The notes under the pieces are model-generated. The model was not told where the DNA came from, ran no database searches, and saw only the letters and a list, made by a program, of their open reading frames with translations. The position numbers were made by a program, and so were the translations under genes. 35,249 bases of DNA from Caldithrix sp. (GTDB lineage: Bacteria; KSB1; UBA2214; DYKH01), in contig DYKH01000051.1 in assembly GCA_020722685.1 (NCBI GenBank), positions 1 to 35,249 on the forward strand, given 5' to 3'. This document shows, piece by piece, positions 24,804 to 32,523 of this stretch. How positions within the stretch are numbered: the first letter of the stretch is position 1; every line of letters begins with the position of its first letter.

Positions 24804-26024
24804 ATGACCACGGAGCGAACAACGGATCAGGAGTCAAAAGGCTCTCCTCGCTACAAGGTATTGTTCCTGACGCGCAGCTATCCGGGGCGCGTGCATCCTT
24901 TCAAAGGTATTTTCGTGGAAAGGCACGCGCAAGCCGTGGCGAGATTGCACGACGTTGCGGTATTGCACGTCATCTCCGATCCGGAGCTGCGCGGGCAAAC
25001 CTTTGAAATCGTCGAACGAGAGGAGGACGGCGTATGGGCGGTACGGGTATTTTACCGCAAAGATGATCTGAGCAATCGTCCCATTGCCGGACCGCGCAAG
25101 CTGTATCGTTATCTACAGGGCAGCCGGCTTGGGTTGCAAGCGATCTTTCGCGGATTTGGCCGACCGGATATCGTGCACGTGAATATCGCTTTGCCTGCCG
25201 GTCTGCCAGCCTTTCTGCTGAAGAAAATAAAGGGCATTCCGTATGTCGTAACCGAGCACCATTCCGACTATACCCACGAGGATGGCAGCTATGACGCTGC
25301 GCCCTGGTATTATCGACGCCTTACGAAATGGGTCTTTCGCAACGCCGATGCCGTCAGCGCCGTTTCCGATTATTTGTTGGCCGCTCTGAGGAAGCAAAAG
25401 CTGGTAAATCGCCCAGCGTTCGCCGTGCCGAACGTTATCGAAATTCCGCAGGCACCTGTTCACGCTCGCAAGCCTGCGACTCCAATCAACATCCTCACTA
25501 TATCGCTGCTCAATGACGGCCCGAAAAACGTCGCCGGACTAATCCGTGCAATTGGCAAAATCGTCGGCAGCCGGGCGGACGTCCGATTGCACATCGTCGG
25601 AGATGGAGAAGACAGGGGGAGGCTGGAAGATTCTGCTCAGCGGTTGGGACTGCTTGGAAGTCACGTTTTATTTCATGGCTCCGTGCCGAATGAGCAACTC
25701 GACGAGCACTTTGCCAGAGCCCACTTTTTTATCTCGAACAGCAACTTTGAGACGTTTTCCATCGCTACCGCCGAGGCCATCGCGCACGGAATTCCGGTTG
25801 TCGTGACCAACTGCGGTGGCCCGGAAGAATATGTGACTGAAAAAGTCGGAATCATCGTGCAGAAGCAAAACGAGGACAGCCTGGTCGAGGGCATTCGCTA
25901 TATGATCGATCACTGGCAGGAATACGATCCCGCTGAACTGCGGGCATTCGCCAAGGAGCGATTTAACGAAGCGCGCGTAGGGGAGCTGTTTGATGAAATC
26001 TATACAAAGGTCCTCAGCAAGTAG
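24804..26024 (+). CDS. Glycosyltransferase family 4 (GT-B fold)
   Basis: Retaining sugar transferase, 406 residues, probably cytoplasmic at the inner membrane. Seen: N-terminal Rossmann strand YKVLFLTRSYPGRVHPFKGIFVERHAQAVA, a YVVTEHHSDY acceptor-side motif, NADAVSAVSDYLL, and in the donor domain LHIVGDGEDRGRLE, the SNFETFSIATAEA segment with the EX7E motif, and GIPVVVTNCGGPEEYV. The predicted ATG directly follows the stop of the DUF1080 gene, with no ribosome site between, and its first codons (TGACCACGGAGCG) resemble the ACCACGGAA repeat word found at 14975, so the first 12 or so residues may be repeat-derived or the true start a little later. It ends in a TAG that is also the first base triplet of the next repeat array. 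Confidence 0.9.
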   Translation: MTTERTTDQESKGSPRYKVLFLTRSYPGRVHPFKGIFVERHAQAVARLHDVAVLHVISDPELRGQTFEIVEREEDGVWAVRVFYRKDDLSNRPIAGPRKLYRYLQGSRLGLQAIFRGFGRPDIVHVNIALPAGLPAFLLKKIKGIPYVVTEHHSDYTHEDGSYDAAPWYYRRLTKWVFRNADAVSAVSDYLLAALRKQKLVNRPAFAVPNVIEIPQAPVHARKPATPINILTISLLNDGPKNVAGLIRAIGKIVGSRADVRLHIVGDGEDRGRLEDSAQRLGLLGSHVLFHGSVPNEQLDEHFARAHFFISNSNFETFSIATAEAIAHGIPVVVTNCGGPEEYVTEKVGIIVQKQNEDSLVEGIRYMIDHWQEYDPAELRAFAKERFNEARVGELFDEIYTKVLSK

Positions 26025-26056
26025 ACTGTAGACCTTTAGACTGTTAGACTGTAGGA
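26022..26056. repeat. Left word-repeat array (TAGACTGT word) of the four-helix-bundle unit
   Basis: TAGACTGT occurs three times (26022-26029, 26037-26044, 26045-26052), with AGACCTT and AGG between. The first copy supplies the TAG stop of the glycosyltransferase gene. TAGACTGTTAG at 26037-26047 is exactly inverted at 26432-26442 on the other side of the small gene. The array runs straight into the GGAGGG ribosome site. Confidence 0.8.
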
Positions 26057-26063
26057 GGGCACG

Positions 26064-26420
26064 ATGCGTGATCATACAAAGCTGAGAGCATTTGAATTGT
26101 CCGATGAAGTGGCTGTCATGATTTACCGAGTAACCAGAGCCTTTCCCAAGGAAGAAATGTATGGCTTGACTTCCCAAATGAGGAGAGCAGCGGGTTCCGT
26201 TCCCTCTAATATCGTAGAAGGTTGCGCGCGTGAGAGTCAAACCGAGTACCTCCGATTTCTGGAAATCGCCTTCGGTTCTTTGAGGGAATTACACTACCAA
26301 TTTGGCCTTTCCAAGCGATTGGGGTATCTCGGTGAGAACGACGGTCCCGATTGTGACTCAAAGATAGTAGAGGCTGAAAAAGTTTTGGCCGCCCTCATTC
26401 GCTCTTTGCGCAAGCGCTAA
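26064..26420 (+). CDS. Four-helix-bundle protein (S23 / 23S rRNA intervening-sequence family)
   Basis: A 118-residue protein. The family signature is plain: LRAFELSDEVAVMIYRVTRAFPKEEMYGLTSQMRRAAGSVPSNIVEGCARES, then EYLRFLEIAFGSLRELHYQFGLSKRLGYL and a last helix EAEKVLAALIRSLRKR. Members were first found encoded in intervening sequences of 23S rRNA and are also related to the Avd accessory protein of diversity-generating retroelements; function is mostly unknown, and nucleic-acid binding is likely because the surface is basic. GGAGGG lies 5 nt before ATG 26064. The gene is inserted between a glycosyltransferase and a flippase gene of an envelope cluster and is bracketed by inverted TAGACTGT word arrays, which suggests it travels with those ends. 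Confidence 0.93.
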   Translation: MRDHTKLRAFELSDEVAVMIYRVTRAFPKEEMYGLTSQMRRAAGSVPSNIVEGCARESQTEYLRFLEIAFGSLRELHYQFGLSKRLGYLGENDGPDCDSKIVEAEKVLAALIRSLRKR

Positions 26421-26430
26421 CAACCAACCG

Positions 26431-26466
26431 CCTAACAGTCTACAGCCTAAAAGCCTATGTCCTAAC
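26431..26466. repeat. Right word-repeat array of the four-helix-bundle unit
   Basis: Words CCTAACAGTCTACAG / CCTAAAAG / CCTATGT / CCTAACC follow the small gene by 10 nt. CTAACAGTCTA (26432-26442) is the exact inverse of 26037-26047. Confidence 0.75.
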
Positions 26467-26497
26467 CGACACACTCAACATAGCCGCAAAGAAGTAA

Positions 26498-27796
26498 ATG
26501 CTCAAAAACCTCCTAAATACTTTCGCCGCCCGCGCCGTTTCCGCGACGTTGTCATTTTTCCTGCTCATTCTGACTACTCAGTATCTCGGCTCCTATGGTC
26601 GCGGTCTGGTCAGCTTGGTTACCGCATCCGTCAGCATCATTCTGCTGTTCAACGGCTTTGTCGGCGGCACGGCGCTGGTGTACCTGATTCCCAAAAACAG
26701 AAACAAGTCTTTTCTGAATCACACCATCACGCTGTCCTATCTTTGGGCCGTGGCTGTTTGCGGGATTGTCACGCTGTTTTTCTTTGTTACTCGTTCCGTT
26801 CCCAGCGATTTGATTTTGCACGTTTTGTTTTTGAGCATCCTTGCCTCCATCTCCACCACGAACGGTCTCATATTGCTGGCACAAGAGAAAATCATTCTTT
26901 ACAACATTGCCAATCTCCTGCAAATCGCCCTCAATTTTGCCATCTTTGGCATCCTTACGCTCTGGCAAAAATCGCCAACTGTGGGACAATTCATCTTGTC
27001 CCTCTACATCGCTTATGCTCTTGGCTTTGTATTCACTACAGCAAATCTGTGGCGAATTTGGCGCGGCATGGAACACGGCGAAGCTTCAAGCAGTTTATGG
27101 ACAACGTTCAAGAGCATCATCCAATACGGTATTGTCTCCCAGCTTGGCAATGTTATCCAGTATCTGAATTACAAGCTGAGCTACTATATCATTAATCACT
27201 ACGGCGGCCCGGCCGATGTGGGCGTTTACCACGTTGGCATCACATTATCCGAGTCGGTGTGGATGGTGAGCAACAGCATCTCCTTGGTGCTCTATTCAAG
27301 AATTGCCAATATCGGCGACACCGAATACTCCCGCGAGCTGACGGTGAAATTGGCGAAATTCAGCTTTGCCATCACTCTGGTCTGTGTCGTGGCGATGCTG
27401 CTCATTCCCACGTCGGTTATTTCATTCGTCTTTGGCAAGGATTTTACTCAAGTCCACAGCATCATGGTGACCTTAAGCGCCGGCATTTCCTTGTTTGGCT
27501 TTAGTGTAATCATCAGCCACTACTTCGCCGGTACCGGCAGGTATCACATCAACACACTTGCAGCACTAATGGGCCTGCTGGTGACCGTGAGCGGTAATTA
27601 TCTTTTGGTGCCAAAGATTGGCTTTTTAGGGGCCGGCGCAACGGCCACCCTTTCTTTTTTCACCACTGCCTCGTTTGTTTTGATCGTTTTTTTCAAGGTG
27701 ACGCACATTAGGCTGTCCGCTTTCAAGCTCAATCGCCAGGAGCTTCGCGCCGTCCTCCAGATCCTCCTGCCCAAAGCGGGCAAGGCGACATCTTAG
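26498..27796 (+). CDS. Polysaccharide flippase (Wzx/MOP-type) membrane protein
   Basis: Polytopic inner-membrane protein, 432 residues with about twelve to fourteen hydrophobic segments, in the oligosaccharide flippase/RfbX group of the MOP superfamily. It would flip lipid-linked glycan to the periplasm. Typical features: the N-terminal LLNTFAARAVSATLSFFLLILTTQYLG with LGSYGRG (residues about 28-34, the usual LG..GYG motif), the central QYLNYKLSYYIINHYGG with a GPADVGVYHVG motif, and SVVISFVFGKDF later. It lies downstream of the glycosyltransferase and the inserted four-helix-bundle gene and before AsnB, so it belongs to the same glycan cluster. No clear ribosome site precedes ATG 26498. Confidence 0.9.
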   Translation: MLKNLLNTFAARAVSATLSFFLLILTTQYLGSYGRGLVSLVTASVSIILLFNGFVGGTALVYLIPKNRNKSFLNHTITLSYLWAVAVCGIVTLFFFVTRSVPSDLILHVLFLSILASISTTNGLILLAQEKIILYNIANLLQIALNFAIFGILTLWQKSPTVGQFILSLYIAYALGFVFTTANLWRIWRGMEHGEASSSLWTTFKSIIQYGIVSQLGNVIQYLNYKLSYYIINHYGGPADVGVYHVGITLSESVWMVSNSISLVLYSRIANIGDTEYSRELTVKLAKFSFAITLVCVVAMLLIPTSVISFVFGKDFTQVHSIMVTLSAGISLFGFSVIISHYFAGTGRYHINTLAALMGLLVTVSGNYLLVPKIGFLGAGATATLSFFTTASFVLIVFFKVTHIRLSAFKLNRQELRAVLQILLPKAGKATS

Positions 27797-27857
27797 CAAG
27801 ATGCGGACCGCCAACTTTGGTCAAGGACTTACCAGGGCACCGCATGCCAAGAGGTTT

Positions 27858-27930
27858 GCCCGCTAAGCACGCTAACGTACTCGAAAGGCCTTTTCTGAAA
27901 CGTTCGCGTTCTTGGGTGTTGTTAGCGGGC
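27858..27930. repeat. Inverted word-repeat (CCGCTAAGCA word) before asnB
   Basis: A perfect 9-bp inverted repeat GCCCGCTAA (27858-27866) / TTAGCGGGC (27922-27930) encloses GCACGCTAACG and TTCGCGTTCTTGG, which are variants of the same words in opposite directions. AGGCCT lies near the centre, so the whole can fold as one long hairpin. Could also act as a terminator for the flippase gene, but no T tract follows. Confidence 0.7.
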
Positions 27931-27984
27931 ATTGAGCTTTCCGGTCTTTCGCGGGCTTGAAATAGACGTTTTAAGAAATCTGAC

Positions 27985-29802
27985 ATGTGCGGAATTAGCG
28001 GAATCATAGATAAGAGAAATCGCCCCGTCGAAGCGGCGGCCATTGAGCGCATGACCGATCTGGTTGCCCACCGCGGGCCGGATGGGTTTGGCTATTATTA
28101 CGGCGATAACTTTGCCTTGGGCCACCGACGGTTGGCCATTTTGGATCTCACTCAGGCCGGCAAACAACCCATGGCTTTTGCGGAAAAGTACGTCGTTGTC
28201 TACAACGGCGAGATTTATAACTATGTTGAGCTGAAGGAGGAGCTGATCCGCAAGGGTTATTGTTTTAGCACCCGAACTGACACGGAAGTTTTGTTGGCCG
28301 CCTATGATAAATGGGGCGCAGACTGCGTCGCTCACTTTAACGGGATGTGGGCTTTTGCTCTCTATGATCGCGAAAGAAACTTGCTGTTTTGCAGCCGGGA
28401 TCGTTTTGGCGTCAAGCCCTTTCATTATGCAGAGATCGATGGCCGTTTTCTCTTTGGCTCGGAGATCAAGCAAATCATAGAATTTTTTCCGCACCGACGG
28501 GCGAATCTTCAAGTGCTCCTCAACTATCTGATCTTGGGTTTTGAAGATTACAATCAAGAGACGTTTTTTGCGAATGTCTTCAAGCTTCTGCCCGGTCACA
28601 GCTTGTTCTATGATCTCAGAAGCCATCGTTATGAAATCCGACGCTATTATTCGGTTCAAGCAGAGCCGCGCTTTGCGGAATTGTCAGAGTCTGAGGCCGT
28701 TGCGCTCTACCGCGCAGAACTGGAGCGCTCGGCTACCGTGCGCTTGCGCTCGGATGTCAAGGTCGGCACTTGCTTGAGCGGCGGACTGGATAGCTCTGCC
28801 ATTGCCTCGCTGGCCGCTGAGCGTTATCATCAGACCGCTGATGCTCGTTTCAGCGCTATTACCGCCCAATCCATCGATGAGGTGAATGACGAAAGCCATT
28901 TCGCTGAATTGGTTGCTCGCCGCGCCCATTTGGATTGGAACGTCATTGCCCCGAATCAGGCAGATTTTTTACACGCTCTCGAACAGGTCATCTACGCTCA
29001 GGAAGAGCCGTTTGGCAGTCCTTCGATCGCCTTCCAGTTTTTTGTGATGCAAAAAGCGCGGGAACTAGACTGCCCGGTCCTTTTGGATGGTCAGGGTGGC
29101 GATGAGACTTTGCTCGGCTATGAGAGATATTATCCTACCTATTTGCACTCTCTCCCCATCTACCGTTGGGCCAAGGCGTTTACAAATTCCTCCAAAAATT
29201 CCAAGCTAAGCAAAGGCCAGTTGCTTTCCTACGTCCTTTACTTTTCCAATCCCTCGGTCCGCAGGAAATGGCTGCAATGGAAGAATGATTTCATCAAAGA
29301 CAACGTTCGCGAATTGGTCGACTGGCACCTGCTTGCTTCGGTGGGGGAAAGTTATAAAAGCGTCTTTGGCATGCAAAAGGCGGAGCTGGAGACGATTCAA
29401 TTGCCCCATCTGCTCAGGTACGAGGACCGCAACTCGATGCATTTCTCCATTGAGGCCCGTTTGCCGTATCTTGATTACAAGCTGGTGGAGTTAGCATTAT
29501 CCCTCAGCCCACATTTGAAAATCAAGGAAGGATGGACCAAGTACATACTGCGCAAGGCGATCGAGGATCGACTTCCGCCGGCAGTCGTTTGGCGAAAGCA
29601 TAAACGCGGTTTTGAGCCGCCCATCGGCGTTTGGCTGTCAAATCGAGCAGAGCTTGGTCGGAAAGTCAAAGAGTCAACGCTGATCGCCAAAATTTCTTCA
29701 CCGGATTTACTGGGAAAGGCGTTGAAGGCGATGGACTTGCGTTCTCTCTGGAAGCTTTACAACATCGCCAGATGGGAAGAAGCGTACGGGGTGACCTCTT
29801 AG
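27985..29802 (+). CDS. asnB: Asparagine synthase (glutamine-hydrolysing) family amidotransferase
   Basis: Two-domain enzyme, 605 residues, that releases ammonia from glutamine and transfers it to an adenylylated carboxylate. N-terminal class II glutaminase domain: Cys2 nucleophile (MCGISG), HRGPDG (about 33-38), LGHRRLAILDL, VYNGEIYN and RTDTEVLLAAY. C-terminal ATP-pyrophosphatase domain: LSGGLDSS at 264-271, LLDGQGGDETLLGYERYY, then RYEDRNSMHFSIEARLPYLDYKLVELAL. All residues of a working AsnB are present. Because it lies among glycosyltransferase, flippase and methyltransferase genes, the product may be an amidated sugar rather than free asparagine, as for many AsnB-like enzymes in surface-glycan clusters (inference). 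Confidence 0.92.
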   Translation: MCGISGIIDKRNRPVEAAAIERMTDLVAHRGPDGFGYYYGDNFALGHRRLAILDLTQAGKQPMAFAEKYVVVYNGEIYNYVELKEELIRKGYCFSTRTDTEVLLAAYDKWGADCVAHFNGMWAFALYDRERNLLFCSRDRFGVKPFHYAEIDGRFLFGSEIKQIIEFFPHRRANLQVLLNYLILGFEDYNQETFFANVFKLLPGHSLFYDLRSHRYEIRRYYSVQAEPRFAELSESEAVALYRAELERSATVRLRSDVKVGTCLSGGLDSSAIASLAAERYHQTADARFSAITAQSIDEVNDESHFAELVARRAHLDWNVIAPNQADFLHALEQVIYAQEEPFGSPSIAFQFFVMQKARELDCPVLLDGQGGDETLLGYERYYPTYLHSLPIYRWAKAFTNSSKNSKLSKGQLLSYVLYFSNPSVRRKWLQWKNDFIKDNVRELVDWHLLASVGESYKSVFGMQKAELETIQLPHLLRYEDRNSMHFSIEARLPYLDYKLVELALSLSPHLKIKEGWTKYILRKAIEDRLPPAVVWRKHKRGFEPPIGVWLSNRAELGRKVKESTLIAKISSPDLLGKALKAMDLRSLWKLYNIARWEEAYGVTS

Positions 29803-29824
29803 CTTCGACGACGTGTCGGGACGA

Positions 29825-30586
29825 ATGATTCTGTTTGCATTTCTAAGAACGGTCAGAATGAAAAGAATTCTTTTCTGCGGAAGCAAAAAACCGAGCTACT
29901 ATCAGGGTATTCTCGAAAGAGCGGATCAGGGCGTTCACCAGCAGATTGCTGATATTCTTTCTTCCCGCATCGAGAAAAAGGCAAAGGTTCTCGACCTTGG
30001 CGCCGGCAAAGGGGCCTTAACCCAGCGGCTGCTGGACTTGGGCTATGACGTCACGGCTGCCGATGTTGATCCGAATGACTACGCTGCGGACAAGTCCGTT
30101 TTCTACCGCCTTGACTTTAATGATGAAAAACAGGTCGATCTTTTTCGCGCGCGGTTCACGGATTCCTTCGACGCCGTTATTGGTGTTGAAGTCATCGAAC
30201 ATGTGGAAAATCCCTGGGCCTATGTACGGCTGATCAAATCGCTGTTGAAGGTAGGCGGCTGGCTGATCATCTCCACTCCCAACGTCACATCCTGGCTGTC
30301 ACGCTGGTACTTTTTGTTGAGCGGCAGATTCCATCAATTTTCGGATGCGGACGTATCCTACGGCCACATCGCGCCGATTACCGCCTTTGAGCTGAATTTA
30401 ATCCTGAGCCGCGAAGGTTTCGCCGACATCTCCATCGAACCGGCTGGTGTGCTTCCGCCCCTGTACATTCAGCGATCACCGCGAATTTTCATCGCCAATT
30501 TGTTTATGCTGCTGCTGCGGCCGTTTTTGTCGGGCGTGAAGGATGGCTGGTGTATTGTTGCAGCGGCGCGGAAAGAAATCTCGTAA
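29825..30586 (+). CDS. Class I SAM-dependent methyltransferase
   Basis: Methyltransferase of about 253 residues. Motif I KVLDLGAGKGALTQRLLDLGYDVTAADVDP is the SAM site; DAVIGVEVIEHVENPWAYV is motif II with the usual EVIEH; LLKVGGWLIISTPNVTSW is motif III. This layout matches the Methyltransf_11/UbiG-like group common in glycan gene clusters. The C-terminal part has a hydrophobic helix (RIFIANLFMLLLRPFL) that may touch the membrane. Start is uncertain: GTG 29813, ATG 29825 (GGGACG just upstream, chosen) or ATG 29858. It follows asnB by 22 nt and precedes the GT39-like gene by 70 nt, so co-transcription is likely. Confidence 0.85.
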   Translation: MILFAFLRTVRMKRILFCGSKKPSYYQGILERADQGVHQQIADILSSRIEKKAKVLDLGAGKGALTQRLLDLGYDVTAADVDPNDYAADKSVFYRLDFNDEKQVDLFRARFTDSFDAVIGVEVIEHVENPWAYVRLIKSLLKVGGWLIISTPNVTSWLSRWYFLLSGRFHQFSDADVSYGHIAPITAFELNLILSREGFADISIEPAGVLPPLYIQRSPRIFIANLFMLLLRPFLSGVKDGWCIVAAARKEIS

Positions 30587-30656
30587 TAATTCTACTTGTC
30601 ATAAGAATTGTCAATGCTAAGAACATAAGCATCGAAGAACCGACTGACCAAAGCGA

Positions 30657-32444
30657 ATGAAGAATCCCATGCGCATACAAAATCCAAGCGGGACAGAAGC
30701 CTTTGCGTCAATCAAGCACGCACTCGCAAAATTGGCGATTCTTATTGTCATTCGCCGGTGGCTGGTGTTGTCGTTCCTCCTGCTCCTGCTGATTGTTACC
30801 GTCGGTCTCAACTATCGCATAAAATTCATCGCCAACGCCATGCCCTATCCCTTGCATGCGGATGAGGCTTTTATCACCCAAAGCGCCTTGCGGATGTTGG
30901 TCAGCGGCGATCACAATCCGCATTTCTTCAATTATCCCTCTTTGCCGATCTACTTGACCAGAGCTTGCATGGAGTGGGGAGCGAAGATGGCGAAGCGGAG
31001 ATCGGAAATTGCCTACGTCGGCCAGATCGAATCCGTCGCCTATCCTTATTATCGGCCTGCCACAGTCCTCTGGCCAGCGCGCATCGCCTTTGCCCTGCTG
31101 TCAGTCGTGGCGCTTTTTTTTGTCGGCTTGGTCGATCGCTGTAACACGGGGGCAAAGAGCAGTCTGTGGGTCTCCCCGCTGTTGCTTTCCCTTTCCGGGC
31201 AATTTCTCTTCCACTCCTGGCGCTATCTCAACGTGGACATCATCGGGCTGTCCTTTGTCAGTCTCGGACTATGGCATTTGCTGGCGACTTTGTACGATCC
31301 GTCCTTGCGGCATCGCGCCGTCATTGCCGGGATTCTTTGCGGTTTGGCGGCGGCTTGCAAATATCCGCTGGCTATGCTGGCGCTGCCTTACTTGCTGACG
31401 ATCTGGTTTTATCGGCCCAAGCAATTCCTTTTGTATGGCTTTTGCTTATTCGCCACGATGATACTGACCTTTGCCATCCTCGTTCCCTACAGCGTCATCG
31501 ATGCGCCGGCTTTTTGGCACGGCGTCCGCTACGAGATTGTCCACTATCGCAGCGGGCATCCGGGATTCGAGGGGCAGGCCGGGATCAGTCAATTTCTATT
31601 CTACGTGCAAAAGCTTGTGGAAGAATATGGCGTCGCCGCCTTTGTTTACGCTGTCCTTGGCATGATCTTTCTCACTTGGCTGAACTGGCGCAAGGCGGTC
31701 ATCTTTCTTTCCCTGCCGCTGGGCCTTCTGGTGTTGATGAGTATGCAAAGGGTGCATTTTGTCCGCAACGTTTTGATCGTGATCGCCGTCTGGCCCGTGC
31801 TTATTTCCTTGGGGATGCACCGGCTGCGTTACGCTGTTCTATGGCTCATAAACAAGATCAATTCCAAATTCAGTCTTAATCCTAATCCTAATCTTGCTCC
31901 TAATCGTAATCGTAACCTCTCCTTTTTCGTCAGCCAGTGGAAACGAGCCGCGTCCTTTGCGGTTGTCACCCTGCCGCTGGTCATCACGCTTCCCTGGCGC
32001 TCGATTGCCCGCGCCTACGACGTGCCGGTGGATTCCCGCAAGGTGGCGAGCGAGTGGATCAAGAATCATGTCTCTGAGGGATCCGACTTGATCGTCGCCA
32101 AGGAGTTGCAAATGGACACCCGGGACCTCCGGCACGTGCACTTTGTCCATCCAGTGGCGTTCGAAGACAGCGCGGCAGTGGATTCGGTCATCGCTTTTGT
32201 CGCTCCAAGGGGCGCTATGATTTTACTGGTGCCGGAATTTGGCCCGAATCCCCGTCGTTCCGGCGAGGAAATATATGCGCGGGCGCTTAACGACCGGTTC
32301 GTCAAGCTGGATCTCATCCAAGAATTCGGCAGCGAGCCGGTGCGGGTAAGAAATGTAAATCCTTCCGGCAGCGGCAATCCCAAATTTTCGATTAGAATCA
32401 TGCGTGATTCAAGAAAAGAGCCGATTGGGCGTCGGAAAAGATAG
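30657..32444 (+). CDS. GT39/PMT-like membrane glycosyltransferase (ArnT-type)
   Basis: Polytopic transferase that uses a polyprenyl-phosphate sugar, 595 residues. After a first membrane segment (about 38-55) comes the periplasmic signature PYPLHADEAFITQSALRML with the Asp-Glu pair needed by GT-C enzymes, and HFFNYPSLPIYL. About ten further hydrophobic segments follow, including GILCGLAAACKYPLAMLALPYLL, a family hallmark. The C-terminal 120 residues are a soluble domain (WIKNHVSEGSDLIVAKE). Around residue 407-420 the chain reads NPNPNLAPNRNRN, encoded by a hexamer repeat (listed separately) that interrupts an otherwise normal loop. The stop codon is directly followed by another word repeat. 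Membership in the glycan cluster is clear; the sugar and acceptor are unknown. Confidence 0.85.
   Translation: MKNPMRIQNPSGTEAFASIKHALAKLAILIVIRRWLVLSFLLLLLIVTVGLNYRIKFIANAMPYPLHADEAFITQSALRMLVSGDHNPHFFNYPSLPIYLTRACMEWGAKMAKRRSEIAYVGQIESVAYPYYRPATVLWPARIAFALLSVVALFFVGLVDRCNTGAKSSLWVSPLLLSLSGQFLFHSWRYLNVDIIGLSFVSLGLWHLLATLYDPSLRHRAVIAGILCGLAAACKYPLAMLALPYLLTIWFYRPKQFLLYGFCLFATMILTFAILVPYSVIDAPAFWHGVRYEIVHYRSGHPGFEGQAGISQFLFYVQKLVEEYGVAAFVYAVLGMIFLTWLNWRKAVIFLSLPLGLLVLMSMQRVHFVRNVLIVIAVWPVLISLGMHRLRYAVLWLINKINSKFSLNPNPNLAPNRNRNLSFFVSQWKRAASFAVVTLPLVITLPWRSIARAYDVPVDSRKVASEWIKNHVSEGSDLIVAKELQMDTRDLRHVHFVHPVAFEDSAAVDSVIAFVAPRGAMILLVPEFGPNPRRSGEEIYARALNDRFVKLDLIQEFGSEPVRVRNVNPSGSGNPKFSIRIMRDSRKEPIGRRKR
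31875..31917 (+). repeat. In-frame hexamer repeat inside the GT39-like gene
   Basis: CTTAAT CCTAAT CCTAAT CTTGCT CCTAAT CGTAAT CGTAAC: seven 6-nt words, CCTAAT-type then CGTAAT-type. The length keeps the frame and encodes alternating Asn with Pro, Leu or Arg between two membrane segments. Similar CCTAATCGTAAT strings usually lie between genes, so this looks like a word repeat caught in a gene. Confidence 0.8.
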
Positions 32445-32490
32445 AACGGATGACGCGGATGGCACGTATTTTCGCGGATGAATTGGATGG
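32445..32490. repeat. Word repeat (GCGGATG word) abutting the GT39 stop codon
   Basis: AACGGATGACGCGGATGGCACG then TATTTTCGCGGATGAATTGGATGG: GCGGATG appears twice and CGGATG/TGGATGG variants twice more. It begins at the first base after the TAG stop and ends 34 nt before the next start codon. Confidence 0.7.
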
Positions 32491-32523
32491 GGAGAAATGT
32501 GAATCAAAGGATGGAAAGCAACG

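Noticed and set aside
26022..26466. Diversity-generating retroelement, because S23 proteins are related to Avd
   Set aside because: No reverse transcriptase, template repeat or variable repeat pair is present around the gene.
30590..30620. Terminator from AATTCT/AGAATT after the methyltransferase gene
   Set aside because: Only a 6-bp AT-rich stem without a T tract; too weak to call.
31166..31879. Plus-strand frame of 237 codons in another frame of the GT39-like gene
   Set aside because: Overlaps the conserved membrane segments of the real frame and reads as an Arg/Ala-rich shadow.
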